A stretch of 64,000 nt of DNA from Herbidospora yilanensis (GTDB lineage: Bacteria; Actinomycetota; Actinomycetes; Streptosporangiales; Streptosporangiaceae), in assembly GCF_001570565.1 (NCBI RefSeq), contig NZ_BBXE01000031.1:1-64000 (forward strand), written 5' to 3'. How positions within the stretch are numbered: the first letter of the stretch is position 1; each line of letters opens with the position of its first letter. The translations under genes were made by a program, and so were the position numbers. Below are positions 37,941 to 46,563 of the stretch, piece by piece. The notes under the pieces were generated by a model. It saw only the letters and a list, made by a program, of their open reading frames with translations. It did not search any database and was not told where the DNA came from.

Positions 37941-38270
37941 CGTGTCGGCGCCTTTCACGCTCTGGGAGTCGATGATCCCCGCTGACGGCTCGGGCCGGCG
38001 GCCCTGCCCGGTGCGCAGGCGCAGCCGCAGCACCGCGAGGATCTGCTCGGTGACCTTGGCTTCCTCCCCACGGGCGAAGTGCCAGTACACGGTCTGCCGG
38101 GGCGGGAAGTCGACGGGCAGTCGCCGCCAGGAGCAACCGGTGCGCACCACGTACAGGATCATGTCCACCACATCACGGCGGGCGTGCGCCCGTCTTCGGC
38201 GCGGGTAACAGCGGCTCGATCAGCACCCACCGCGCGTCGGTCAGGTCGGAGGGACAGCGGCGTTCTCGGT
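37941..38270 (-). pseudogene. IS5-family transposase remnant
   Basis: On the minus strand, CPSDLTDARWVLIEPLLPAP is the N-terminus of an IS5/DUF4096 transposase. A frameshift near 38175 follows, then DMILYVVRTGCSWRRLPVDF and GIIDSQSVKGADT. The homology then stops at about 37941 and the catalytic C-terminal part is gone. It is both frameshifted and truncated, so it cannot make an active transposase. No terminal repeats were found. Confidence 0.8.
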
Positions 38271-38278
38271 ACCCCGAG

Positions 38279-38590
38279 ACGCACATGGATGTCGGTTCCA
38301 GGTCCTTCGGCACCAATTACCGCAAGTACTAATTCTGGGACGACATCCTTTCGCCTCGACCTTCCAAGTGGGACGGGAAGGGGACTCCGCACTTCTCCGT
38401 GAGAGTGGTCGACGGTGGCCAGAACGCGGCACGGGGGCTCGCATTAGAGGCCGGGAGGCTGGACGGGGTCGCGGAGTTCGCGGCCCACGGGCGCGGGCTC
38501 GAACTCGTGGGGGAGTTGACGGACGCCGAAACGTTCGACCGCTTTCTGGTCATGATGGGACGGAGGGCAGCCAAGACGTCTGGGGCCACG
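38279..38590 (+). pseudogene. Fragment of an unidentified gene
   Basis: The plus frame reads SFGTNYRKY, stop, FWDDILSPRPSKWDGKGTPH and on to ELTDAETFDRFLVMMGRRA. The in-frame stop at about 38330 and the loss of both ends between two transposase pieces suggest a remnant. I do not recognise the family. Confidence 0.35.
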
Positions 38591-38673
38591 GCCAGGGTGA
38601 GCAGGCCGGCGTCGGTCAGCCAGGGCGGCCGTGCACGACGCCGGCGGGTCTTCAACCGGTCTTCGATGTGCAC
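38560..38673 (-). pseudogene. IS982-like transposase N-terminal remnant
   Basis: On the minus strand, EDRLKTRRRRARPPWLTDAG then LLTLAVAPDVLAALRP resembles the N-terminus of IS982-type transposases (RRRGRPPRLTDAELxxLAVAQ). It ends abruptly and no DDE core is present. This is the second element fragment in the same 1.5-kb scar. Confidence 0.5.
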
Positions 38674-38769
38674 GTGCGGTGCCGTTGAGAGGGTGTCTGT
38701 TCCGGTCGCCGCAACCCGATGCCGGACACCCTCCCCACGTCTGAGAACCCTGCCTTTGGAGCTGCTCGT

Positions 38770-39615
38770 CTAGCTCTTCAGGCCCGAGAACGCGATGCCC
38801 TGCATGATGCGCCGCTGGAAGATCAGCAGCACGATCATGACCGGGACCACCGCGAGCGCCGCGCCCGCCATGATGTAGTAGGCCCGGCCCGACTCCGTGC
38901 TCGCGAGCTGCTGCAACGCCAGCGGCAGCGTGTAGAGGTCGGGGCTGTTGAGCACGATCAGCGGCCACACCAGGTCGTTCCAGTGGAAGATGAAACTGGT
39001 GATGGTCACGACGGCCAGCACCGGCTTCGACAGCGGCAGGATCACCCGCCAGAAGATCGCCATCCGGCCCGCGCCGTCGATCCGGGCGGCTTCCTCCAGT
39101 TCGACCGGAAGTGTGCGGAAGAACTGCCGCATGAGGAAGATGTCCAGCACCGAGGCGACGTTGGGCAGGATGATGCCCCACGGGGAGTCGTAGACGCCGA
39201 GCATCTGGGTGACGTGCAGCCGGGGGACCAGCAGGGTGATCGTCGGCACCATCATGCCGGCCAGCATCAGGACGAAGATCTTGTCCCGGCCCGGGAACGG
39301 GATGCGCGCGAACGCGTAGGCCGCCAGGGCGTCGATCAGCAGCTTCAGCGGGACCAGCACACAGGTGATCCACACGCTGTTCCAGAACGCCGTGCCCAGG
39401 CCGCTGATGGTGAAGACGTACTCGTAGTTCCCCAGCGTGGGGTTCCACTCGCCGGTCTTCTTGTCCAGCGGGAGGAGCTGCGGCACCTGGGTGTAGACGT
39501 CGGGGCCGTTCTTGAACGACGTCGCCAGCATCCACACGAACGGGACCACCGACACCAGCGCCAGCAGGATCAGCGCGATGTAGATGGGCAGGCGGCGTAC
39601 CGTCTTCTGGTTCAC
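38770..39615 (-). CDS. Carbohydrate ABC transporter permease (MalG type)
   Basis: This 281-residue inner-membrane permease has about six membrane helices. The EAA loop LEEAARIDGAGRMAIFWRVI contacts the ATPase. It starts with GTG at 39615, after GGAGG, overlapping the partner permease stop (GTGA). With the MalF-type gene and the lipoprotein it forms a CUT1-type sugar importer. No ATPase gene is present; actinobacteria often use a shared MsiK-type ATPase. Confidence 0.93.
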   Translation of the reverse strand: MNQKTVRRLPIYIALILLALVSVVPFVWMLATSFKNGPDVYTQVPQLLPLDKKTGEWNPTLGNYEYVFTISGLGTAFWNSVWITCVLVPLKLLIDALAAYAFARIPFPGRDKIFVLMLAGMMVPTITLLVPRLHVTQMLGVYDSPWGIILPNVASVLDIFLMRQFFRTLPVELEEAARIDGAGRMAIFWRVILPLSKPVLAVVTITSFIFHWNDLVWPLIVLNSPDLYTLPLALQQLASTESGRAYYIMAGAALAVVPVMIVLLIFQRRIMQGIAFSGLKS

Positions 39616-40580
39616 GACGCCTCCTGCTTCATGAACTTGAACTGCACGAACGTGATGATCATGATGAAGACCAGGAGGATGAACGACATCGCGCAGGCGG
39701 CGCCCATCGCGTTGTAGCGGAAGGCGTACAGGTAGATGTGCAGCACGTAGGCCAGGCCCGACTGCTCGGGGCCGCCGGTGACGCTCCGGTTGCCGCCGCC
39801 GCTGAAGATGACGTACACGAGCCCGAAGACCTGGAGCGCGGCGATGATGCCGGTCACGACGAGGTAGAACGTGGTCGGGCGGAGCATCGGGACCGTCACC
39901 TTGAAGAAGCGCTGCACCGGGCCCGCGCCGTCGATGACCGCCGCCTCCCTGATCGACTCGGGGATGCTCTTCAGGCCCGCCAGGTAGATGATCATCGAGA
40001 TGCCGCACTGCCACGCGGCGATGAACGCCAGCGCCGGGATGACCAGTTCCGGGGTGTTCAGCCAGTTCTGCCGGGGGATGCCGACCAGCCCGAGCACCGC
40101 GTTGACCAGGCCGTACTGCGGGTCGTAGAGCCAGCGCCAGATGGCGCCGACCGCCGCCTCGGCCGTCACGACGGGCAGGAACAGCAGCAGCCGGAACAGG
40201 TTCGAGCCGCGCCTGACGGCGTTGATCAGCAGCGCCTGGCCCAGCGCGGTCACCAGCGTCAGCGGCACCGCGACCAGCGTGTACTGCAGGGTGACCTGGA
40301 TCGACTTCCAGAAGTGGGGATACTTCACGTCGTCGAAGAACAGGTCGGTGTAGTTCTGCAGGCCGACCCAGATCGGCGCGGAGTGCAGGTCCCACTCGGT
40401 GAAGCTGTAGTACAGGGCCGCCAGGGCCGGATAGAGCAGGAAGATGATGAAGTACACCATCGCGGGGGCGATGAGCAGCCACCCGATCAGATGGTCACGC
40501 CTGCCGATGCCCGGACGGCGGCGCCGTCCGGGCCTGGCCGGCGTCTCGGCGGGCCGCTGGGCCACGACCGGAGATGCCAC
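39612..40580 (-). CDS. Carbohydrate ABC transporter permease (MalF type)
   Basis: This 322-residue permease has a cytoplasmic basic N-terminus (RPAETPARPGRRRRPG) and about six membrane segments. Its coupling loop IREAAVIDGAGPVQRFFKVT matches the EAA motif. It starts with GTG at 40580. It is the middle gene of the sugar-import operon, overlapping the MalG-type gene and 28 bp after the binding-protein gene. Confidence 0.93.
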   Translation of the reverse strand: MASPVVAQRPAETPARPGRRRRPGIGRRDHLIGWLLIAPAMVYFIIFLLYPALAALYYSFTEWDLHSAPIWVGLQNYTDLFFDDVKYPHFWKSIQVTLQYTLVAVPLTLVTALGQALLINAVRRGSNLFRLLLFLPVVTAEAAVGAIWRWLYDPQYGLVNAVLGLVGIPRQNWLNTPELVIPALAFIAAWQCGISMIIYLAGLKSIPESIREAAVIDGAGPVQRFFKVTVPMLRPTTFYLVVTGIIAALQVFGLVYVIFSGGGNRSVTGGPEQSGLAYVLHIYLYAFRYNAMGAACAMSFILLVFIMIITFVQFKFMKQEAS

Positions 40581-40608
40581 GGTTGCCTCGCTTCCGTGAA
40601 TGACTGGG

Positions 40609-41835
40609 CTAGCCGTTCCAGCCGAGCAGGGCGCGGGTCTTGTTCGCCGCGTCGGTGAGCGACTCCTGGGCGGTCATCTTGCCGCTCAGCGCCGACTCCA
40701 GGGCCGGGGCGATGATCTCGTCGTTGATCTGGATCCACTGCGGGACGGCCGGACGCGCCTGCGCCACCTTGAGCTGCTCCAGGAAGGCCTGCTGCTGCTC
40801 GCCGAAGGTGGCGGCGTCGCGCTCGGCGGCCTCCTTGTTGACCGGGAAGCCGCCCAGGGCCTGGGCCAGCACCGTGTTGTTCGTGGCGTTGGTCAGGTGC
40901 TGCAGCCACTTCCACGCGAGCTGCTCGTTCTTGCCCTTGGTGAACACGACCGCGTTCTCGCCGCCGATGTTGCCGGCGGGAGTCGTCTTGTACGGCAGCG
41001 GGGCGACGTTGAAGTCGAGGTCGGGGAACTGGTCCTTGATCGTGGCGACGTCCCACGGGCCGGAGATCATCATGCCCGCGAGGCCGTTGGCGAACGCCTG
41101 GTCGGAGTCGGTGATCTCACGGGGCGACGACGGCAGCAGGTCGACCCAGAGCTGGAGGGCCTCCACGGCCGGCGGCTGGTCGAACAGGATCTTCTTGTTC
41201 GCCTCGTCGACCATCTGGCCGCCGGCTCCGCCGACCACGCCCGGCCACATCCAGGCGCCGTAGCCGTCGCCCTTCGGCACCACGATGCCGGCCACCTTCG
41301 GGTCCTTCTGGTGGATCGCGGCGCTCATCGACTTGAGCTCGTCCCAGGTCTTCGGCGGGGTCGGGACGAGGGCCTTGTTGTAGAAGAGGGCGACCGCGGT
41401 GTGGTCGATCGGGAAGCCGTAGAGTTTGCCGCCCACCTTGTTGGTGTTGAGCGCGCCCTCCCAGAAGTCGGCCTCGTTGAGCGTGCCGGCCGGGACCTCC
41501 TTGATGGTGCCCTCCAGCGCGAAGCGGGAGACCAGGGGCTGGTCGAGGATGCCGACGTCGGGGACGGTGTTCCCGGCAAGGGCGGAACCGAGCTTGGTGT
41601 TGTAGTCGTCCTTGGGGATCTTGACGATGTTCACCTTGACCCCGGGGTTGGCCTTCTCGAAGTCCGTGCGGATCTTCTCGACCACTTCGCCGGCCTGCGG
41701 GGTGCGGTCCTGGAACATCCAGTAGGTCAACTCCGTGGCAGACCCCGCGCCGCCCTCTTCGGAGCCGCCGCCGCAGGCGGCGAGCCCGGCGAGCAGCACC
41801 GCTGCGGCAGCCGCCCCAGTGACTCTCCTGATCAT
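40609..41835 (-). CDS. Sugar-binding lipoprotein (extracellular solute-binding, family 1)
   Basis: This 408-residue lipoprotein has a signal peptide with lipobox LAGLAAC followed by GGGSEEGG. The mature part has the maltose/sn-glycerol-type binding fold (VEKIRTDFEKANPGVKVNIV, GKLYGFPIDHTAVALFYNK, GVVGGAGGQMVDEANK). It delivers a mono- or oligosaccharide to the two downstream permeases. The ATG at 41835 has GAAGGAG 6 nt upstream. It is the first gene of the operon and diverges from a ROK regulator. Confidence 0.93.
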   Translation of the reverse strand: MIRRVTGAAAAAVLLAGLAACGGGSEEGGAGSATELTYWMFQDRTPQAGEVVEKIRTDFEKANPGVKVNIVKIPKDDYNTKLGSALAGNTVPDVGILDQPLVSRFALEGTIKEVPAGTLNEADFWEGALNTNKVGGKLYGFPIDHTAVALFYNKALVPTPPKTWDELKSMSAAIHQKDPKVAGIVVPKGDGYGAWMWPGVVGGAGGQMVDEANKKILFDQPPAVEALQLWVDLLPSSPREITDSDQAFANGLAGMMISGPWDVATIKDQFPDLDFNVAPLPYKTTPAGNIGGENAVVFTKGKNEQLAWKWLQHLTNATNNTVLAQALGGFPVNKEAAERDAATFGEQQQAFLEQLKVAQARPAVPQWIQINDEIIAPALESALSGKMTAQESLTDAANKTRALLGWNG

Positions 41836-41965
41836 TTCCATCTCCTTCTCGGGGGGGTTGAACAGACGATAATGTAAGACGCAAAAAAAGATCAGTCCCT
41901 CGTCGGAAACGCTTTGGTAACGCGACACCCGCTACCCTGTGCGGCGGCACTTGCCTGGTAGCCGT

Positions 41966-41986
41966 TTCGTTCACGCATTGAACTAA
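41966..41986. promoter_or_regulatory. ROK-type operator candidate
   Basis: TTCGTTCA (41966-41973) and TGAACTAA (41979-41986) form inverted 8-bp arms with one mismatch around CGCAT. It lies 30 bp before the ROK gene and 131 bp before the binding-protein gene. The half-site TTGAACTAA recurs at 43224-43232, just after the ROK gene. Confidence 0.55.
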
Positions 41987-42016
41987 CATGTCGGCATAAA
42001 ACGGGAGGACAGGCCC

Positions 42017-43207
42017 ATGGCAAGGCCGGAGCGCAAGACGGTCAGGGACGTCCGGAAGGGGAACCGCGGCATGCTGCTGCGGACGTTGTACTTCGGCGGT
42101 CCCCGCAGCCGACATGAGCTGACCGGGCTCACCGGCCTGAGCGCGGCGACCATCAGCACCATGACCGGCGACCTCCTGACCGAGAAGATCCTCATGGAGG
42201 CCGGCCAGGTCGACAGCGACGGCGGCCGGCCGAGGGTGCTGCTGCGGGTCAATCCGGTGTACGCCTACCTCATCGGCGTCGACGTCGCCGAGACCCACGT
42301 GCGGGTCGAGCTCTTCGACCTCGAGATGACCGAGAAGGCCCGGGTCGACTACACCCTCCGGCCCTCCCACCACGACATCGAGCTGGTGGCGCGGCGGATC
42401 CTGGCCGGGATCGACGTCGTGCTGGCCGACGGCCAGGTCACCGCGGCCCAGGTGCTCGGCGTCGGCATCGGGGTGCCCGGGATCGTCGAGCGCGGCGCCT
42501 CCGACGCGCTCATCCACGCCAAGACCTTCGGCTGGGACGGCGTCCCGCTGGGGGCGCTGATGCGGGCCGGCACCTCCCTGCCCGTCTTCATCGACAACGG
42601 CGCCAAGACGATGGGGCAGGCCGAGTTGTGGTTCGGGGCCGGCCGGGGGGCCGACCACGCGGTGATCGTGCTGATCGGGTCGGGGGTCGGGGCCACGGTG
42701 GTCGCCGACGGCCAGGCCGTGCGGGGAACCTCGAACTCGGCCGGCGAATGGGGCCACACCAAGATCGAGATGAACGGCCGGCCGTGCCGCTGCGGCTCTC
42801 GTGGTTGCCTGGAGGCCTACATCGGGGCCGAAGGACTGCTGGCCAGGGCCGGGGTGCCGGCCCAGACGACCGACTGGCCGTCGGCGCTCGGCCGGGTGCT
42901 CGCCGACGGCGGGCCGGTCGTCGACGAGACGCTCACCTACCTGGGGACCGGCCTGGCGAACCTGATCAACATGCTGAACCCGGAGCGCATACTGATCGGC
43001 GGCTGGGCCGGCCTGATGATCGGCGAACGGCACCTCGACCAGATCCGCGTCGTGGTGGGGGAGAACTCCCTCACCCAGCCCTACAACGCGACCTCGATCG
43101 TGCTGGGAGAGCTGGGGCCCGACGCGGTCGCCATGGGGGCGGCCACGCTGGTGCTGGAGGAGTTCCTCGACGCGAGCGCTCCACTGCGGTTGCACGCCGC
43201 CAGTTGA
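42017..43207 (+). CDS. ROK family transcriptional regulator
   Basis: This 396-residue protein has an N-terminal HTH (GPRSRHELTGLTGLSAATIS, about 28-47) and a ROK sugar-kinase-like domain. The zinc site has GEWGHTKIE (Glu244, His247) and CRCGSRGCLE (Cys257, 259, 264). IDNGAKTMG replaces the kinase NDxN motif, and the ATP-binding GSGVGATVV is kept, as in regulators that only bind sugar. It diverges from the sugar ABC operon, which it probably represses in the absence of the inducing sugar. Confidence 0.93.
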   Translation: MARPERKTVRDVRKGNRGMLLRTLYFGGPRSRHELTGLTGLSAATISTMTGDLLTEKILMEAGQVDSDGGRPRVLLRVNPVYAYLIGVDVAETHVRVELFDLEMTEKARVDYTLRPSHHDIELVARRILAGIDVVLADGQVTAAQVLGVGIGVPGIVERGASDALIHAKTFGWDGVPLGALMRAGTSLPVFIDNGAKTMGQAELWFGAGRGADHAVIVLIGSGVGATVVADGQAVRGTSNSAGEWGHTKIEMNGRPCRCGSRGCLEAYIGAEGLLARAGVPAQTTDWPSALGRVLADGGPVVDETLTYLGTGLANLINMLNPERILIGGWAGLMIGERHLDQIRVVVGENSLTQPYNATSIVLGELGPDAVAMGAATLVLEEFLDASAPLRLHAAS

Positions 43208-43293
43208 TGCTTATGTCAAAGGGTTGAACTAAGGTTCCGGCACGACGAACGCCAGCGAAACAGATCTAGCCGCGAGAGCCGGCGGAACGACCA

Positions 43294-43761
43294 TCACGGC
43301 CGGTCGTCGCGGGCGGCGGCCAGGAACATGGCAGTCGCGGCGACCGCCGGGGGCACTGCCGGGGCCACGAAGTAGACCAGTTCGCTCACGTCGCCGCCCA
43401 AGCCGTAGTGGCAGTCGGAGTAGGCGATCAAAGTGAAGAGGAAGGTCACGGTGCCGTGGCCGCCGGTCAGCAGCAGCGCCCCCGCGAGCATCCGGACCGT
43501 CACCCGGCCGAGCCGGGGCCGGCCGCGGATGGTGGCCACGGCCAGGACGAGGAGCCCGGCCACCACGATCGCGGGGGCGGCGGAGACGGACACCACCTGA
43601 TCGACGGAAGGCCCGGCATCCGTCTCCTCCGGTGTGTAGGCGCACTCGCCGTCGGGGTCGACGTAGGCGATCGGCCCCATCGGCGCGCCCCCGCCCGCGA
43701 CCAGGTTGGCCATCGACACGCAGAACGCCAGGGCGAAGTAGATCAGGGATCTCCAGGACAC
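43294..43761 (-). CDS. Hypothetical membrane protein (4 helices)
   Basis: This 155-residue protein has about four hydrophobic segments (WRSLIYFALAFCVSMANLVA; AAPAIVVAGLLVLAVATI; MLAGALLLTGGHGTVTFLFT; VYFVAPAVPPAVAATAMFLA). An extracytoplasmic loop carries CAYTPEETDAGPSV. No family was recognised. The start is GTG at 43761, with TAGATT 8 nt upstream suggesting a leaderless mRNA. It lies next to a decayed gene upstream. Confidence 0.7.
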   Translation of the reverse strand: MSWRSLIYFALAFCVSMANLVAGGGAPMGPIAYVDPDGECAYTPEETDAGPSVDQVVSVSAAPAIVVAGLLVLAVATIRGRPRLGRVTVRMLAGALLLTGGHGTVTFLFTLIAYSDCHYGLGGDVSELVYFVAPAVPPAVAATAMFLAAARDDRP

Positions 43762-43779
43762 GGGCGCACAATCTAGCGG

Positions 43780-44223
43780 TGGCGGCCGACAACGAACTCC
43801 CGGCGGTGGTCGCCCTTCCCCGGGAAGACCATCAGGAACATGATCTGCGGCTGGTAGCCGTCGGTCGACCGGAAGCGGCCCCTGTCCGGTCGCTCGCCAC
43901 ATGGGCCGGGCCGATCGGCGGGCGATGGCGGTTGAGGTCGCAGAAGACCTCGGAGGCCGCGGCGGCCAGATCGTAGGTCCGATCGGGGCGAGGTCGTAGA
44001 CCGACTTCGCCTTGAGGGGATGACGCGCGCAGGCCGCCCGTAGGCGACCAGGTCGCGGTCGGGAATGCCGGCGAAACGCCCGCCTCCGCGCACGCCGCAC
44101 AGGAACGCGGCCTCGCCGAGTCGTGACAGGTGGCGCACGAACAGGAAGTCGCCGAAGCCGGGGAACGCCCGCATCCGCACACCGGTCGGCGCCGGCCCGT
44201 AGACGAGGGTCGGCGACATCGAT
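43780..44223 (-). pseudogene. Frameshifted, unidentified gene remnant
   Basis: Reading leftward from about 44223, GPAPTGVRMRAFPGFGDFLF then AAFLCGVRGGG looks like a protein. The coding signal then moves to another frame (HPLKAKSVYDLAP) and to a third (DRTYDLAAAASEVFCDLNRH). No single frame carries it all, so at least two frameshifts are likely. The family is not recognised. The rest of 43762-44314 holds the ArsR promoter region. Confidence 0.45.
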
Positions 44224-44286
44224 GATCTCCGGGGCATGGGCGGCAACCCTGGCGACTCCCGCCGACAGAGTGATATAAAACCATCA

Positions 44287-44298
44287 AGTTAAATAACT
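44287..44298. promoter_or_regulatory. ArsR-type operator candidate
   Basis: AGTTA-AA-TAACT is a perfect dyad 16 bp before the ArsR gene, in a locally AT-rich segment. Position and size fit an ArsR autoregulatory site. Confidence 0.4.
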
Positions 44299-44314
44299 GA
44301 AAGGTTATCCGCCT

Positions 44315-44623
44315 ATGCTGGACGCCACGTTCGCCGCCCTGGCCGACCCCACCCGCCGGGCGATCCTGGCCCGGCTCGCCCAGGGCGAGGCCACGGTCTC
44401 CGAACTGGCCGCCCCGTTCGCGATGAGCCAGCCCGCCGTCTCCAAGCACCTCAAGGTCCTGGAGAAGGCGGGCCTGATCACCCGGGGGAGAGACGCCCAG
44501 CGCCGGCCCTGCCGCCTCGCCGCCGAGCCGCTGCGCGAGGCGACCGAGTGGCTGGCCGGTTACCGCGACTACTGGGAGGAGAGCTTCCAGCGGCTCGACT
44601 CCCTGCTGCGGGGCATGGAATGA
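44315..44623 (+). CDS. ArsR family transcriptional regulator
   Basis: This 102-residue winged-helix repressor begins with LDATFAALADPTRRAILARL, the ArsR/SdpR-like N-terminus. The recognition region is MSQPAVSKHLKVLEKAGL. There is no metal-binding Cys cluster, so it belongs to the non-metal subgroup commonly paired with SRPBCC proteins. The stop overlaps the next ATG (ATGA). It leads a three-gene coupled operon. Confidence 0.93.
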   Translation: MLDATFAALADPTRRAILARLAQGEATVSELAAPFAMSQPAVSKHLKVLEKAGLITRGRDAQRRPCRLAAEPLREATEWLAGYRDYWEESFQRLDSLLRGME

Positions 44624-45087
44624 CCGACGTCGTCACCCGGGGCGAACGGGAGATCGTCGTCAGCCGCCGGTTCGCCGCTCCCCGCGAGCGGGTGTTCGCC
44701 GCGCTCACCGTGCCCGGCCTGCTCGTCCAGTGGTACGGCGCGCGAGGGTGGCGGTTGACGGAGTGTTCGTTCGAGGCCGTCGTGGGGGCCGCCTACCGGT
44801 TCGTCTCCGAGGGGCCGGGCGGGGCGCGGATGGTGCAGCGCGGGGAGGTGCGGGTGGTCGAGCCGCCCGTGTCGATCACGATCAGCGAGGTCTTCGACGA
44901 GCAGTCGTATCCCGGGGTCACCGTGATCACCCACGAGCTCGCCGAGGAGGGGGCCGGCACCCTCCTCACCACCACGATCCGCTACGCCACCCCCGGCGGC
45001 CGGGCGACCGCGCTGCGGTATCCGATGGCCAGGGGCATGGCGGAGGCGTACACGAGAATCGATCTGCTGTTGGAAGGACAGGCATGA
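44620..45087 (+). CDS. SRPBCC (AHSA1/START-like) domain protein
   Basis: This 155-residue protein of the AHSA1/DUF1801-like START superfamily begins EIVVSRRFAAPRERVFAALT. The hydrophobic-pocket strands include LVQWYGARGWRLTECSF and GTLLTTTIRYATPGGR. Such proteins bind hydrophobic small molecules and are almost always paired with ArsR regulators. It is coupled at both ends by ATGA overlaps. Confidence 0.9.
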   Translation: MTDVVTRGEREIVVSRRFAAPRERVFAALTVPGLLVQWYGARGWRLTECSFEAVVGAAYRFVSEGPGGARMVQRGEVRVVEPPVSITISEVFDEQSYPGVTVITHELAEEGAGTLLTTTIRYATPGGRATALRYPMARGMAEAYTRIDLLLEGQA

Positions 45088-45491
45088 ACTGGACGCTCGA
45101 AGTGGTCGTCGTGCCCGTGTCGGACGTCGACCGGGCCAAGGCCTTCTACGCCGACCGGCTGGGCTTCGCCGTCGACCATGACACGGCGCTCGGCGACGAC
45201 GTCAGGATCGTGCAGCTCACCCCGCCCGGGTCGGGCTGCTCGATCGTGATCGGGAAGGGGGCGGTGCCGGAGATGCCGCCGGGGTCGCTCCGGGGGCTCC
45301 AGCTTGTGGTGCCGGACATCCGGAAGGCGCACGCGCTGCTCGTGGAGCGGGGGGTCGACGTGACCGACGTACAGAAGATCGGGGAGAACCCCCGGCCGGT
45401 GCCCGACCCCCTCGACAACGTCGGGTTCGTGTTCTTCGACGACCCCGACGGGAACGGGTGGGCGGTGCAGCAGATCTCGTCACGAGGCTGA
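45084..45491 (+). CDS. VOC family protein
   Basis: This 135-residue glyoxalase/bleomycin-resistance fold protein has MNWTLEVVVVPVSDVDRAKA and FYADRLGFAVDHDT. The second half has GLQLVVPDIRKAHALLVERG and VFFDDPDGNGWAVQQI. The metal ligand pattern is incomplete by eye, so it may bind a ligand rather than catalyse. It is third in the ArsR-SRPBCC-VOC operon, overlapping the preceding stop. Confidence 0.9.
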   Translation: MNWTLEVVVVPVSDVDRAKAFYADRLGFAVDHDTALGDDVRIVQLTPPGSGCSIVIGKGAVPEMPPGSLRGLQLVVPDIRKAHALLVERGVDVTDVQKIGENPRPVPDPLDNVGFVFFDDPDGNGWAVQQISSRG

Positions 45492-45505
45492 CCGCCCACG
45501 GGTGG

Positions 45506-45712
45506 TCAGTCGGTCGCCAGGATCACGTCGGAGGCCTTCACGATCGCCGTGACCCGGCTGCCGACGCCCAGTCCGAGCTCCTCGGCCGCCTCGGCGGTGA
45601 TCGACGCGACCAGCCGGAGGCCGCCCGCCGACAACTCGACGTTGGCGGTGGCCTCGCCCCGCGTGACCCCGGTGACCTCGGCCGGGATCGCGTTCCGTGC
45701 ACTCAGCTTCAT
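45506..45712 (-). CDS. Molybdenum-binding TOBE/Mop protein (molbindin)
   Basis: This 68-residue single Mop domain (MKLSARNAIPAEVTGVTRGE, VELSAGGLRLVASITAEAA, VTAIVKASDVILA) matches the family size. Such proteins bind molybdate and buffer it for molybdenum cofactor enzymes. No mod transporter or moco gene is adjacent. It ends 14 bp after the convergent VOC gene. Confidence 0.93.
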   Translation of the reverse strand: MKLSARNAIPAEVTGVTRGEATANVELSAGGLRLVASITAEAAEELGLGVGSRVTAIVKASDVILATD

Positions 45713-45789
45713 GATCGTTCTCTGCCCGGGCTCGCGGGGGCGGAAAACACCCTGTCCGTAGACTGGGGAACGGACGAAAGGGGTAAGTC

Positions 45790-46548
45790 ATGCGCCTTGA
45801 CGGCACGGTCGCCCTGGTCACCGGGGCGTCGAGCGGAATCGGGGAGGCCGCCGCTGTGGCGCTCGCCCACCAGGGCGCCGCGGTCGCGGTGGTGGCCCGG
45901 CGGCGGGAACGCCTGGAGGACCTGGCCGCCCGGATCGGCAAGGACGGCGGACGGGTCCTGGTGATCGAGGCCGACGTGACCGACGAGGCGCAGGCCCGCG
46001 CGGCCGTCGAGCGCACCGCCTCCGAGCTCGGCCGGATCGACACCCTGGTCAACAACGCCGGCGTCATGCTCCTCGGGCCCGCCCAGGACGCGCCCGTCGC
46101 CGAATGGCAGCGGATGGTCGAGGTCAACGTCCTGGGCCTGCTCTACTGCGCGCACGCCGCGCTGCCGCACCTGATCAGGGCCGCCGACGACGGGCCCCGC
46201 TACGTCGCCGACATGGTCAACATCTCCTCGGTCGCGGGGCGGATCGCCCGGAGCGGGAGCGGCGTCTACAACCTCACCAAGCACGGCGTCGGCGCGTTCA
46301 GCGAGGCGCTGCGGCAGGAGGTCGCCAGGAAGCACGTGCGGATCTCGCTGGTCGAGCCGGGCGCGGTGGAGACCGAGCTCGCCGGGCACAACCGGCCCGA
46401 GGTGCTGGAGGGACTCAGGAGCACCTTCGGCGACATGGAGCGCATGCAGCCGGAGGACATCGCCGACGCGATCGCCTACGTCGTGACCCGGCCCCGGCAC
46501 GTCGCGATCAACGAGGTGCTCATCCGGCCGACGGAGCAGGAACGGTAA
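45790..46548 (+). CDS. Short-chain dehydrogenase/reductase
   Basis: This 252-residue classical SDR has cofactor motif TGASSGIG (11-18), NNAG (88-91) and the catalytic Ser146/147, Tyr160 and Lys164 (VYNLTKHG). A basic VARRRE after strand 2 favours NADP. The substrate is unknown; the C-terminus with VAINEVLIRPTEQ resembles the YdfG-like clade. It is 15 bp before the quinone-oxidoreductase gene, likely cotranscribed. Confidence 0.93.
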   Translation: MRLDGTVALVTGASSGIGEAAAVALAHQGAAVAVVARRRERLEDLAARIGKDGGRVLVIEADVTDEAQARAAVERTASELGRIDTLVNNAGVMLLGPAQDAPVAEWQRMVEVNVLGLLYCAHAALPHLIRAADDGPRYVADMVNISSVAGRIARSGSGVYNLTKHGVGAFSEALRQEVARKHVRISLVEPGAVETELAGHNRPEVLEGLRSTFGDMERMQPEDIADAIAYVVTRPRHVAINEVLIRPTEQER

Positions 46549-46563
46549 GCCGAGGAGGGCGAG

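Noticed and set aside
37362-38171. Intact transposase read on the minus strand
   Set aside because: Only the right part resembles an IS5 transposase; the left part is antisense to the VOC gene and the N-terminus is frameshifted.
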